Shown: positions 41,884 through 52,900 of the stretch, piece after piece | Layout of the letters: each line of letters starts with the position of its first letter | Position numbering within the stretch: the first letter of the stretch is position 1 | Assembly (NCBI RefSeq): GCF_000304475.1 | Contig: NC_018942.1 | Coordinates: 868,001 to 932,000 of the forward strand | Length of the DNA stretch: 64,000 bases | Direction: 5' to 3' | From: Kazachstania africana CBS 2517 | Taxonomy: Eukaryota; Ascomycota; Saccharomycetes; Saccharomycetales; Saccharomycetaceae | Made by a program: the position numbers and the translations under genes | Notes under the pieces: generated by a model | Told to the model about the DNA's origin: nothing | What the model saw: the letters and a program-made list of their open reading frames with translations, nothing else | Database searches by the model: none

Positions 41884-42253
41884 TGCAAGTTCAATACGGT
41901 AACAAGGCAGATAATAGAGAGAGAATATGACACAGAGAGCTTGGAAATCAATCTGATTGTATAACTATAGCTAAAAGCGTATCAAAAAGTTTGTCTTATT
42001 AATATATAAAATTATAAAGTATAATAAAAGATTAAGAACAAATATGGCGAAGAATTCCTTTTTATAGTGTGGAATTCTTCAAGATGACAAAAGTTGCGTC
42101 TATGAAAAGGTTTCACTAGTATTCAACCAAATTCAATAATGTGAAATATTTAGTCTAATAAATTGAACAGCGGATGTTTAGGTTTTGCTTCTGGAAAAGC
42201 GGTGACACGAACTTCGAGCATAATGCTGTAGTTCACCAGTCTGTGTTACAACA
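41884..42253 (+). mobile_element. Solo LTR of a Ty-type retrotransposon, copy 2
   Basis: About 370 bp in the same orientation as copy 1, from TGCAAGTTC to TTACAACA. The two copies differ at scattered bases and by one 27-bp indel near the left end. The left edge lies 17 bp from the 5' end of tRNA-Gly. The TATATAAAA box is kept. No internal element genes and no perfect target duplication are visible. It is a direct repeat of copy 1, 21.9 kb away. Confidence 0.78.
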
Positions 42254-43179
42254 TTCTAAAGGATTTTAGAAGTTTCCCCTACCTGGCTACATAATTAATT
42301 ACAGACGGGACATAACTCTTTATAAGTGAACAAGAGTAACGGATATTGCTGAAAAATATGTCCACCGAATCTGCTTTCAATAGGTATAAATAGATTGACA
42401 AGCTATCAACGGAAATATGCTGTCGAGACAGTACAATATACAGAATACCTGATGTACATACGGGATAGCAATTATATAAGATGTAGCATTGATCAAACAT
42501 TGTTCAATTTTTATTAGGAAGGTAACGAACGTATCGTACATTTGTTGTAATAATTGGTTGCAGGAATCTAAAATGTGTGCTTTTTCTTCCTTTCTTCTGC
42601 AGACTATTCACCGAAATAAATGAAAACAGGGTGAGTTCCAACAATGAAGCAGGAGCTAACAAGTGCTGGAATGATTAATGAATGGCAAGTCGAAAAAGGA
42701 CCTAACTATTATAGGCTGGAAAAGCATACGTCGTATAACAAACGGCGCTACCATATGTGGTATGTTTTCGCCGAGCTGTGCAAAACCAAACGAACAAAAC
42801 AAGGAAGTACGAATGCTCCGTTCCCTTCTCATATCGTAAATGAAAAGGAATAAATTTTTTTTGGCAAGCAGAAATTTCGTGAAGCGAGAGAAATACGGAA
42901 ACACTAACTGCTGTTTTCCATCGTTTGGCCATTGTCCCAGAAACTCTCAAAATTTTACATTCGAAAATAATCACGTACACCTTTTTTTTAATATTTTTTT
43001 TTTGTCTGCCTTTATTCTGCCGCACAAGCAGACCCAAATGGTAACGCTCCGCAAGCACCCCTGACTCCGTACATACACCTACACACCACACGTATAGGAA
43101 GCCCTTTCTTACCAACTAACCGCCGCTCAGCCGTCTCTCTAACACCCCTACATCACACGACACTATTGTATCATTACCA

Positions 43180-43186
43180 TTACCCG
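43180..43186 (+). promoter_or_regulatory. Candidate Reb1 site upstream of AZF1
   Basis: TTACCCG about 545 bp before the AZF1 start, within the pyrimidine-rich tract. Confidence 0.35.
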
Positions 43187-43621
43187 AACTTCTCTTGACA
43201 CTCTCCTCTATTCCTCCCCCCACCCCCTCCCCCTTACCTGCTTCTGTCACTCCGGATAATAACTGCAGCAGAGGGAGACAGGCAAAACCCGCAGAATCAG
43301 ATCATCCTCCGCCCCTCCTCCTCTCACCAAAATGCTCATCGCCGCTGTCAAATTTCCCGCGGTAACTTCCTTCTAAAGGGTGCTGCCACTGGCTCTGCCA
43401 CGGCTGACTGCTGCTCGTGGGGGTAACACATGTTCCTTTAACGAATTGTCATCTCTTAACCATCCATGATTTATAAATAATACGTAGAAAACAAAAAGGA
43501 AAGAAGGGCCCATATTGATAATTCAGATACAAAAGAGTATTAAAAGGAAAGAAAAGTGAAAGAAGAAACAAGTTTGTTTACCATTAGTTTCTTATTTACT
43601 CCATCTCTCTTTCTCTCTCTC

Positions 43622-43639
43622 TTTTTTTTTTTTTTTTTT
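43622..43639 (+). repeat. Poly(dA:dT) tract in AZF1 promoter
   Basis: Eighteen consecutive T following a CT-repeat stretch. Tracts of this kind commonly keep yeast promoters free of nucleosomes. Confidence 0.85.
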
Positions 43640-43727
43640 AATTATTAATTTTCGATTGGTATCATCCTTGTAAATGTATCTGTAAACTCATTTACTTTGC
43701 TTCTTTAAAACACTTTTAGCTTTAACA

Positions 43728-45131
43728 ATGAATACTACTAACAATACTAGCAATACTAATAACAACGAAGATCCAAGTAACATCTCTCATAATGATTCCA
43801 TATCAATGTATACAAATTTCTTACCACAGAGACTTTCAACTGATTCAAACTCTTTAAATTCATACCTTAATTTACCTCCACAGCAGCAACACCAACAACA
43901 AAATCCGGACTTAAGTTCAATAGGAAGAGGCTTCTCCATCATAAACTCAATATGGCAACCTCAACAACCTTCTACAACGGGAACTACTACTGCAACTGCT
44001 CCTACTTCCCTCCCCATACAGCCAGCGTTAAATCAACAGAAACCTCATTTTAATGTCCCTTCATTCGGAGATCAAAAGAGAAATTCTTTCTTAGCACCTC
44101 CACCACCACTAACACAACAGCAGCAACAACAACAACATCATCCAGGTACTATTGTCCCATCCGATGATTTGGATTTCTTAAGAAAGGACTCAATTTCAAA
44201 TTACTTAAAACCACCTTTATTACCACAGCATTCCACAACAAAGGATGATTTCGAAACTTTATTAACTAAAAGAAGGAAAAGTTCTTTAACAAGTAATGAA
44301 AGTAATAAAAGATTTAAATTAGATGATCTTGATACTTCATCTTTAGATACTAACGATATGAGAAATTTATTAGGTTCCACTAAAGTGGATCAACTAATGT
44401 TAATGATTCAAGCAAGACAAAAAGGTATTACGGATAGAGTACCAACAAATTCTAATGGTGACTTACTCATAAATGAACATTCAAATATTCTACCTTCCAA
44501 AGATGAATTGGTAGGCGGTATCGAGAAACCTTCTCATGTAGATTATAATGATGGTGGCACAGACACTACATCGCCAACGAAAAGATCCATATCAACACCT
44601 TCTACTACTTCTTCTGCAAGACCCAAAAAACACGAATGTCCATATTGTCACAGATTATTTTCTCAATCAACTCATTTAGAAGTCCATATAAGATCCCATA
44701 TTGGTTATAAACCTTTCCAATGTCAATTTTGTGGTAAAAAATTCACTCAAGGTGGTAATTTAAGAACTCATCAAAGATTGCATACGGGTGAAAAACCATA
44801 TCAATGTGAAAGTTGCGGTAGAAGATTTTCAAGAAAAGGTAACTTAGCAGCCCACATACTAACTCATAAAAATTTAAAACCATTCGTTTGTAAATTAGAT
44901 AATTGTGACAAAAGTTTTACTCAATTGGGTAACATGAAAGCTCATCAAAATAGGTTCCATTTAAACACTTTAATCGAATTAACAAATAAATTAGCAACAT
45001 ACGAAACAAATTTAACTGATATTCCGGAACAAGATAAAGATCTATTGAATTATTTCGCTTCAATTTATAAAAATTCAAATAAAGGTATAAAGGGAAGGGG
45101 TAAAGGTTCTTCAAAGATAAACCCTCATTAA
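43728..45131 (+). CDS. AZF1: Azf1-type zinc-finger transcription factor (main frame)
   Basis: The main frame encodes 467 residues. The N-terminal 290 are rich in Asn, Gln, Ser and Thr with a polyglutamine run (QQQQQQQ). Four C2H2 zinc fingers occupy about 304-410, starting CPYCHRLF, CQFCGKKF, CESCGRRF and CKLDNCDKSF, with TGEKPY-type linkers. A conserved segment YFASIYKNSNKGIKGRGKG follows. Azf1 activates growth and carbon-source genes and cell-wall genes in S. cerevisiae. The frame then stops early after SSKINPH, while the expected C-terminus continues in the -1 frame. The neighbours here do not match those of YOR113W. Confidence 0.93.
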   Translation: MNTTNNTSNTNNNEDPSNISHNDSISMYTNFLPQRLSTDSNSLNSYLNLPPQQQHQQQNPDLSSIGRGFSIINSIWQPQQPSTTGTTTATAPTSLPIQPALNQQKPHFNVPSFGDQKRNSFLAPPPPLTQQQQQQQHHPGTIVPSDDLDFLRKDSISNYLKPPLLPQHSTTKDDFETLLTKRRKSSLTSNESNKRFKLDDLDTSSLDTNDMRNLLGSTKVDQLMLMIQARQKGITDRVPTNSNGDLLINEHSNILPSKDELVGGIEKPSHVDYNDGGTDTTSPTKRSISTPSTTSSARPKKHECPYCHRLFSQSTHLEVHIRSHIGYKPFQCQFCGKKFTQGGNLRTHQRLHTGEKPYQCESCGRRFSRKGNLAAHILTHKNLKPFVCKLDNCDKSFTQLGNMKAHQNRFHLNTLIELTNKLATYETNLTDIPEQDKDLLNYFASIYKNSNKGIKGRGKGSSKINPH

Positions 45132-45334
45132 CAAGCCCAACGTTACAAGATCATCATCCTTCCACAAACTTCGATAGTGCCACAAACTATACAACCACCC
45201 CACAACAATTACTAAGAAATAATGTTGACCAACAACAACCTCAACAGCCGTTACTCTTGCAAAACACTGCTATGTCAAATCAACAAGAACCGCAGCAACA
45301 AATACAGTTCAAAAACGTCAATTACAGAAGTTAA
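45122..45334 (+). other. AZF1 C-terminal tail in the -1 frame
   Basis: The frame from CCC at 45122 is open for 70 codons to TAA at 45332-45334. It reads SLTSPTLQDHHPST, then a Gln-rich stretch, and ends FKNVNYRS. As I recall, S. cerevisiae Azf1 ends in a near-identical motif, and its segment after the zinc fingers also resembles this one. The tail is therefore real coding sequence one base out of frame with the main ORF. The main frame meets it at A-AAC-CCT (45119-45125). Confidence 0.85.
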
Positions 45335-45612
45335 TCATAGCATTAGATTTACTTCATTACTCATTCAAGCATTCTTTTTCTTTTTTAATTGAGCTTTTAC
45401 CATCAATTTATACTTTTTGTTATATATATATATATATGTGTACAATCTATAACTTAATATCGGTTTCAATGCATGTGTTTTCCCGAGCCGCACCAATGTG
45501 CGCCAAGATGCGCGCCAAGACTTTCCTATAAGTGAGGGTGTGAAGGAAAAAAAAATTAATGAACATCTATCATCACATCTTCGAACCTCAGTCAACTCCC
45601 AATCCATCAAAA

Positions 45613-46566
45613 ATGTTATTAATATCCTTCTTAATCCATTTACTATTCACATTATTACAGTGCTATGCAGTTGAAGATAAACACCCAACCATAAGAGATG
45701 TAGACTTTAGAAAAATTCATTCTCCTGATCCCCCAGTGACCCACCACGTTCTCATGGGTATAGTTTACTATGACAGTACGGAATCAAAATATACAGTCAC
45801 TGAACTAATTATGGACTTATACGGTACAACGGCTCCATATGCAGTGGAAAATTTTGTCGCATTAGCAAGAGGTTTCAAAGTTTCGATGGATCCGAAAAGT
45901 CCTCAAGATACAATAGATTTAGGTTATAAACGTAGTTTAATCGATCGTATATTCCCAAATGACAGAATTATTGGAGGTGACGTTTTGCCTGGCTTGGCAC
46001 CATATTCTGTATTCGGTCCCAACTTCGCCGATGAACCTTTCTTCTTAAAACACGATAGACCAGGCAGATTGTCTCTATTGAACAAGGGCGAGCCAGATTC
46101 AAATGACTCAAACTTTTTCATCACGATGAAGCCAGAAGGATCGCCAGAATATGATGACAAACATGTCGTCTTTGGACAAATAATTATGGGATTAGATAAC
46201 CTCTTAGAGCGGATCCAAAATGTTAAGATCAATGATGAAGGTGTTCCTGCTAAGAAAGTTGCCATTAGTCATATGATTGTCGATGAAGTCGAAATTCCAG
46301 ACAAAGATGAAAAACATCGAGAATATCTCGAAAGATTAGCCAAATTCAATGAAGGCGACCTTTCGGTAGGCACCGCATTGGTTCCTACAGCAACTCAAAT
46401 GAGGGATGCCAAGAATTTAGAAGACGAGAGCTTCGCTCTTTTGAACCATCCTGCAACTAGTGTTAGCATAGGTATAATTGGATTATTACTCTGCTATGCA
46501 TTAATGAAATTTAGAAGACAATTGCTTATACATTCAAAGAAAATTGTATCCTTTAGAAATGACTGA
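45613..46566 (+). CDS. Secretory-pathway cyclophilin, CPR4/CPR8 type
   Basis: The product has 317 residues from ATG 45613. I prefer this to the in-frame ATG at 45559 because it puts the signal peptide (LLISFLIHLLFTLLQCYA) at the N-terminus and gives the usual length. The cyclophilin domain spans about 35-225 (VENFVALARG, FITMKPEG, VVFGQIIMGLD), but several active-site residues of canonical cyclophilins are altered, as in Cpr4 and Cpr8. A hydrophobic segment at about 284-302 precedes a basic cytosolic tail, so it is probably a type I membrane protein. ZNG1 next door favours CPR8 (YNR028W), although the FNEGDLSVGTAL segment also resembles CPR4. Confidence 0.85.
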   Translation: MLLISFLIHLLFTLLQCYAVEDKHPTIRDVDFRKIHSPDPPVTHHVLMGIVYYDSTESKYTVTELIMDLYGTTAPYAVENFVALARGFKVSMDPKSPQDTIDLGYKRSLIDRIFPNDRIIGGDVLPGLAPYSVFGPNFADEPFFLKHDRPGRLSLLNKGEPDSNDSNFFITMKPEGSPEYDDKHVVFGQIIMGLDNLLERIQNVKINDEGVPAKKVAISHMIVDEVEIPDKDEKHREYLERLAKFNEGDLSVGTALVPTATQMRDAKNLEDESFALLNHPATSVSIGIIGLLLCYALMKFRRQLLIHSKKIVSFRND

Positions 46567-46619
46567 AGTTGCCCTCTGTACATAGTATTTTAAACATATA
46601 GGTAAATATGAGACAAAAG

Positions 46620-47909
46620 TTACAAAATATTTTTCAACAATTTTTCAATATCTGCTTTAACAAGATACTTCCCAATAAATACAAGCTTACACTCTTCGGC
46701 CTCAACCTTAGGATCTCCTTGCAAAATATCATAAGTGTCCCTAACACCTTGAATAACCTTGACGTCTCTTTCACCTTCATTATTGATTATTATCAAACCT
46801 TTGGTTCTCTGTATTTCCCAGTCATGTTGGTTTTTTTGGATATTATCTGATGCACCAAAATTCTTCCACAAAAGTGGTCTTAAAAACCCCTTTAAGAACC
46901 GACCATATTCTATTTCACCTTTCAATGGTCTAAACTTCAACATAACCGTATTCATTCTCGAATCGTGCAATGTGGGTCTATCCTCCCACAAATTACTACT
47001 ATCGTTATTGTCTAAACTTATTTCCATACCGTACGCATGAATATCTAATAATTTATCTAAGCTAATTTCAGCAAATTTGGTGAAATAAAATGGTGCTACC
47101 GAATTGATTTCACGTATTCTCGAATCTAAAGATCTTAAATACTCGGAATTGTCACCAATTTTATCAATCTTATTCAGTATAATCCTATCTGCCATTGCAA
47201 TTTGAAAATGTGCTATTGTCAAATTGTTCTCCACCGTAACATTTTCACCATGCCAGTGTGTTTCTTCCGAAACGTCATCTAAACATTTCAAAATATGCTC
47301 ACTGTCAAGCACCGTTATTATCCCATCAATATAAACACTACTATTCAAACCTTCATCTTGCCAGAACATTTTTGCAATGGGTGCTGGGTCAGCGATACCC
47401 GATGTCTCCAACAGTATATAATCAATTTTTCCAGGTGATCTATCCACCATATCTTCAATTGCTTTAACACCTACGTTCTTTAAGGAACAACAGAGACAGC
47501 CATTACCCAGATCCAACCATTCTTCGTAAGCAGCGTCACCATTCCTTATAGTCATTGCTTTTTCGATCTCACTAGAATCTCCAAATTCATTAAGAATAAC
47601 GGCGATTTTCTTGTCACTACCCTGCAATGCAATCTTCTCTAACAATGTGGATTTACCTGAACCAAGATACCCTGTAATAATGGTAACAGGTATCCTCTTC
47701 TTATGACTCCCATCGCCTAAGTCAACCGTCTCATTCTGTTTATTGACCCGACTGATCTTAGCATCACTCACAATACGCGTACCACCATCACTCTTGACCT
47801 GCTTAAAAATCTCATTCAAATTATCCTCTTGACCCGTAACCAACGTTGGCAACTCACCATCTTCTTCTCTATCAAACTTATAATTCTTCAGTGCTGGCAC
47901 ATTAGACAT
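46620..47909 (-). CDS. ZNG1: COG0523-family zinc metallochaperone GTPase
   Basis: The product has 429 residues from the first ATG, the length I recall for YNR029C; 11 upstream codons are open but start with GTG. The P-loop GYLGSGKST is at 80-88 and the family metal site GCLCCS (CxCC) at 137-142. The G4-type motif is LNKIDKI. The C-terminal CobW domain is present. The N-terminal EDGELPTLV resembles the short motif by which Zng1 docks on the zinc finger of methionine aminopeptidase 1, to which it transfers zinc. It is divergent from ALG12 across 165 bp. Confidence 0.92.
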   Translation of the reverse strand: MSNVPALKNYKFDREEDGELPTLVTGQEDNLNEIFKQVKSDGGTRIVSDAKISRVNKQNETVDLGDGSHKKRIPVTIITGYLGSGKSTLLEKIALQGSDKKIAVILNEFGDSSEIEKAMTIRNGDAAYEEWLDLGNGCLCCSLKNVGVKAIEDMVDRSPGKIDYILLETSGIADPAPIAKMFWQDEGLNSSVYIDGIITVLDSEHILKCLDDVSEETHWHGENVTVENNLTIAHFQIAMADRIILNKIDKIGDNSEYLRSLDSRIREINSVAPFYFTKFAEISLDKLLDIHAYGMEISLDNNDSSNLWEDRPTLHDSRMNTVMLKFRPLKGEIEYGRFLKGFLRPLLWKNFGASDNIQKNQHDWEIQRTKGLIIINNEGERDVKVIQGVRDTYDILQGDPKVEAEECKLVFIGKYLVKADIEKLLKNIL

Positions 47910-48074
47910 CGTTGAATAGATTTGTGTCTTACAGCTTTCCACTATTGATGTGATGAGCTTTCATGGTACAGTCGGCTTTTAACTTTTTGAGGGAATCTTA
48001 GAAGGATATATAAAAAAGACGGGCCAAACTTCGTAAAGATTATAAGCTTAACTGGGAGAACAACATCGATAAAA

Positions 48075-49724
48075 ATGAAGTGGTCGTATTTGGATACAAC
48101 TTTGTTCATAGTTATTTCACTACATTTGATTAATGCCCCTTTCACGAAAGTGGAGGAAAGCTTCAACATACAAGCTATACATGATATCTTGAAGTACGGT
48201 GTCACGGATATTTCTAAATATGATCATCTACAATTCCCTGGCGTAGTTCCAAGAACATTTCTGGGAGCGCTGGTGACGGCTGCCTTCACAAAATTTTTCA
48301 TGATTATCACTTCGTTTTGGAGTGGTCCTTCAGATGAAGTTAACGGTTTTGAGACTCAATTGTTAGCCAGATGTATTATTGGTCTGTTCAACGGGGCCTC
48401 CTACCTATATCTCAAGAATGCCATTCAAGAAGTCTTCGATAAAAAAGTGAAAGAAGCTGAAGAAAAAGAAGTAGAAGTAGAAACTGATTTTAGCAGTGTC
48501 GGAGATTGGTTCATAGTTTTCATCATATCCAGTTTCCATCTAATGTTTTACAGTACCAGGCCTTTACCTAATTTCATTCTAGCTTTACCATTAGTCAACG
48601 TTGCTATGGCCTGGACGCTTGCAGGAACATACAATTGGTCTATCTTCTTAGTTGCATTCACTGCTATTATTTTTAGATTGGAATTAGTTGCTATCGGTTC
48701 AGGAATTGCACTTGCGAGTGTATATTATAAAAAAATCTCACTGGTCAACGCAATTAAATTTGGTCTTATGGGATTAGGCATAGGTATGGGTATTTCTTTG
48801 ACCATTGATTCCTATTTCTGGCAGAGGTGGGGTGTCCCTGAGATTGATGCATTTATCTTCAATGTTCTCTCGGCACAAGCCTCTAATTGGGGTACTGAAC
48901 CAATCTTTGCTTATTTTACACACTACCTATTGATTCTTTTCCTACCACCAACCGTTTTGCTACTAAACTATTTAGGTTTCACTTTGGCTCCCGAAAATTT
49001 CAGGATTATTACATTTGCAGCATACTTCCATATCGCTGTTTTATCCATGCAACCTCATAAAGAATGGAGATTTATTGTTTATGCAATTCCCCCTATCATT
49101 TCAATGGGCTCAATTACAGCTGCTTATCTATGGGAAAATTTCAGAGTCCAATCATTGAAAAATGCGATGTATTTGATAATCTTACCATTATCACCAATCG
49201 TATCATTTGCTCTTTCGATGATCTTTTTATACATATCAACAATGAATTACCCTGGTGGAGAAGCTTTGGTTAAGTTCAACCAGTATGTTATCGAAAATAA
49301 TATTACTAATTCTGTTGTCCACATAAGTGTACCACCTTGTATGACAGGTGTCACTTTATTTGGGGAAATTGATTCTGAAAAATTCAATATTACGTACGAT
49401 AGAACTGAAGATTTTGAAAAATTGGAAACCATATGGCCATCTTTTGATTATTTGATAACACATGAGTCAAATAGTACTAACCTACCATTTTCTTTAAGTG
49501 GTTTCGAATGGGAATTGATCAACACTACGCCAATATTTACTGGTGTCCACTATACATACATTAGTGGGTTGATGTCACAGGAACAAAGGAGTATTCCTGC
49601 CATCTTGAAAGAATATTTCGCATCAGATTTCTCTGAGATTGTCTCAAGTGGAAGGGAATTTTTGGACAAGACAATAACTAAAAAAGATATCTTCTTTACT
49701 TACAAAAGGAAGGAAACAAAATAG
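48075..49724 (+). CDS. ALG12: Dol-P-Man alpha-1,6-mannosyltransferase
   Basis: The product has 549 residues, near the S. cerevisiae length. It is a GT22-family membrane enzyme that adds the eighth mannose to the dolichol-linked N-glycan precursor in the ER lumen. The N-terminal lumenal loop has PFTKVEESFNIQAIHD, the family signature with the likely catalytic acid. About ten to twelve membrane spans follow. The conserved HKEWRF sits at about 331. The last 130 residues are lumenal with several NxS/T sites. The gene lies between ZNG1 and SSK2 as YNR030W does. Confidence 0.95.
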   Translation: MKWSYLDTTLFIVISLHLINAPFTKVEESFNIQAIHDILKYGVTDISKYDHLQFPGVVPRTFLGALVTAAFTKFFMIITSFWSGPSDEVNGFETQLLARCIIGLFNGASYLYLKNAIQEVFDKKVKEAEEKEVEVETDFSSVGDWFIVFIISSFHLMFYSTRPLPNFILALPLVNVAMAWTLAGTYNWSIFLVAFTAIIFRLELVAIGSGIALASVYYKKISLVNAIKFGLMGLGIGMGISLTIDSYFWQRWGVPEIDAFIFNVLSAQASNWGTEPIFAYFTHYLLILFLPPTVLLLNYLGFTLAPENFRIITFAAYFHIAVLSMQPHKEWRFIVYAIPPIISMGSITAAYLWENFRVQSLKNAMYLIILPLSPIVSFALSMIFLYISTMNYPGGEALVKFNQYVIENNITNSVVHISVPPCMTGVTLFGEIDSEKFNITYDRTEDFEKLETIWPSFDYLITHESNSTNLPFSLSGFEWELINTTPIFTGVHYTYISGLMSQEQRSIPAILKEYFASDFSEIVSSGREFLDKTITKKDIFFTYKRKETK

Positions 49725-49914
49725 AATGGGAGACATACTTTTGTTTCTATTTTTTATTATTGTTATTGATTGTGCTCAATCTTATGTAATTTAATATAGA
49801 ATAATATCAATTATTTTCTTTTTGAATATGTAGTAGAATACAAATAGTAGTTTTGCAAAGTAAAATACATTGAAATCGAAAGGCAAGTGCATCTCCTGAT
49901 ATTAAAGCCCGGAT

Positions 49915-52900
49915 CTAAAAGGACGATAAATTATTATTCACACTTTTATTGGAGTCAGTCCGGTTGCTGTCACCAAAAGCGAGTTCCCTTATTTCAACAA
50001 TCCATGGCTCCATTAACAGTTCAAAAGCTGTGGCTCTTTTGCTGGCTGAATGGACTAAACATCTTTTCAAAAACTTTCTTCCAGCAGATGAAACTTTATT
50101 CTTATTTGGAAACCGAGGAGATTGTCCGGCGACAACATGATACAATATAGCCCATTCATTATCCAAATTATACCAAGGTCTCTTACCGGTTATCATCTCT
50201 AAAGTTACACAACCAAGTGACCAAATATCACTAGAACCAAATCTGCCTTCTGTAGTCGAGCCAGTAATAGCCTCAGGGGCCATGTACATGGGGGTTCCTA
50301 TCAGGTCCTGCAGCTTACCACTATTAGAATCTCCTTCAGAAGAGCTATGAGAAGATATACTTCCCTTTCCAATACTAGCAGCCCATCTTGTACTGTTTTT
50401 CACAGCTCTTTTTGAGGCCCCGAAATCGACATATTTGATAATACCATTGTAGTCAAGTAATATATTTTCTGGTTTGATATCTCGATGGATAATTCCAGAC
50501 TCATGAAGATAAGCTAATCCCTCTAGAAGCTGAAGGGTGTACATCTGAGTAACCAATTCATCTTCAATCCTTCCATGTTCTAACAAAGTAGCTAACGAGC
50601 CACCCTCACAATATTCCATAAAAATGTTGACTCTATCCCTATGTACCTCAACCCCATAATATTGAACAACATTTGGATGGTTCAACATTTCTAGGACGTT
50701 CATCTCGTCCTTTATTAGAGGGAAGAACTTCTCCATCGATTTGTTATCTTGTATCTTGATTTCTTTTACAGCAAGAATTTCACCATTATCCAAATTAACT
50801 GCTGAAAATACAGCGCCAAAAGTGCCACCACCAATGTATTTCCTCTTTTGCCACCTTATGGACACATTTGATATCGATGATGCTAAGGATGAAATAAATT
50901 TATTGCTCTTTTCGGTATCATCTAAAACTTTTCCTACCTTAACCAAATTGTGTGTCATTTTCTCTTCTAGTTTTGCTATTGAATTCAGACGTAATCTGGA
51001 ATTAATTGCTAGCATTGCGTCAACATCGAAATCCTCAATAATATCCATATTTAGTCTTGAAGGCTTGCTTAGCTTTTGCATATCTGAAGATCTGGCACCC
51101 ATAACATCGAAATGAGATACCAGCAATGACATGCATACAGAAATTTTTTCTTTCAACTCATGGAATTGACTTTTATTTAACGCTAAGATATTTAAACCAC
51201 TAATCATTTGCATAGCAAATTCCATTGCTGTGACGCACCATTTAAAGGTTCGTTGATCATTCGGATCACATTCTTCTGCAAGAAATGATAACCAGCGGAT
51301 ACTCATTTTCACCATCAATAGTATTACCGCTGATTTTGTCTGGTAAGTAGAATTACTTGTCCTTAAAAAATTTCTTCCAAAGTCTCTTGTAAATAAAAAT
51401 AGACCATTAATCAAATTTCCTGGATCATGACTCTCCTTGAACCTTGTAACTACTTTTGTGTAGTTCGTAAGAACATCGCATGTGCAGTTGAAATAAGTCT
51501 TATTAATCCTTTGCAAAATGTTTTCGATGCTACCGATTGAACAGGATCTTAATACATAAGAAATGGAGTTACCGGCTAGATTCTTCAAAGTATCATTTCG
51601 ATAATCTAAGGAATAGCTAGATCCTTGGTTGAATAGGGTTAGAGTATTCGGTTTAGCTGATTTTAAGATTTCCCCAAAATCGATGCTCTTCGCCACCACA
51701 TTGTGAACTGACCCTTCCCATATAATTGGTTGACCGGTTGATAATAGTAAAATGTAACCAAGGGAATCCACTTTAGCCTCTAACTCCAAAATTTCTTTTT
51801 CTGACTCAGTGTGAAAGGTTTGATACTTGTTTCCATTGTAATAACTCCCAGATTTTGTTAGTTTGAAAGCTCTTCTGGGAACTGTCAGTATATTACCAGA
51901 ACTATAAGTTCTACTAGTATGTGCACTTAAATCGTGGACCTTCGTTAAGTTGGCATCCTCACTTGTAACATCTTCTTGGACTATTTCATGGTATGGAACG
52001 CCTTCAGGACTGGTTTTTTGGACAAGTTTTGTATTCGGATTTTCCATAACATCCATAATACCATAAATCGATAGACTACTTTTTATTTCAATCTTTGGTA
52101 TAATGTCACAGCCAATTTCAGCATTCTTCAGAATTCTTAAAAGTTCATCATCATCAATTCCAATAAGATTTGGACTAGCAATTAAATAGACACCATTCCG
52201 TTCTAGCCTACTACCAGAGTATATCAGAAAGTGGCCTGTATTTCTTAAATTTTCTAACAACGATGCACAGTCATTGACAGTATAAGTTACTGTGTTTTGA
52301 AATGCTTTTGACAATAGATTGCTGAATCTATTCAGTTTTCTTTTTAGAGAACCTAAATTCTCTAAAGTTTGAAGTAGCCATTTTTCACCATCTAAGTTGC
52401 CTCTTAATGATGTTGTGCTGTCGTGTAACTCACCGATATCTTCATTTAATCTCTGTAACAATGTTGCTGTCAATTTGCTAAATCCAAATGCAATTTCTTT
52501 TCCAGCTCCGGCAATATAATGGCCAGTGTTTTTCAAAGCTTCCCAATAAGTCACCAGCACTTCTGGCTCCTTGTATGTTTTGAAAGACTTGCTCGAACCA
52601 TCTATTACTTTGAGATGAAGAAGTTTGAAAAGAAATCGTATACCATGAACGACTATTTGGTCGAATGAATCGTTAAGTTCTATATCGAGATACCATCGTT
52701 TACAGTAATCTATTAAAGTTGCTTTTAATTGCGCAGATAACTTAACATAAGCTGAAAAATCATCTATCATTTGATCGATCATCATCATAGTGGGATTTTG
52801 TAGTTTTTTAGCGTACAACAGTCTAACTTTAATTATTTCTTCGAGTAATTTTATCGGAAACAAGAGCAGTACTACCAGGTCGGTGTCTGAATGCTTTAAA

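Larger units (their letters stand above)
42254..43727. other. Long AZF1 promoter region
   Basis: About 1.5 kb. The left part is AT-rich with no gene. From about 43080 the given strand becomes strongly pyrimidine-rich with C clusters (CCCCCCACCCCC near 43217), then a CT-rich stretch ending in 18 T (43622-43639) some 90 bp before the start codon. Such tracts exclude nucleosomes. Short ORFs on both strands look like chance. Confidence 0.6.

Noticed and set aside
42702..43115. 137-codon minus-strand ORF in the AZF1 promoter
   Set aside because: It is Lys- and Cys-rich with no domain, overlaps a plus-strand ORF of equal quality, and lies in compositionally biased promoter DNA.
45559..45612. Upstream start for the cyclophilin
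   Set aside because: It would place 18 polar residues before the signal peptide; the next ATG gives the usual length.
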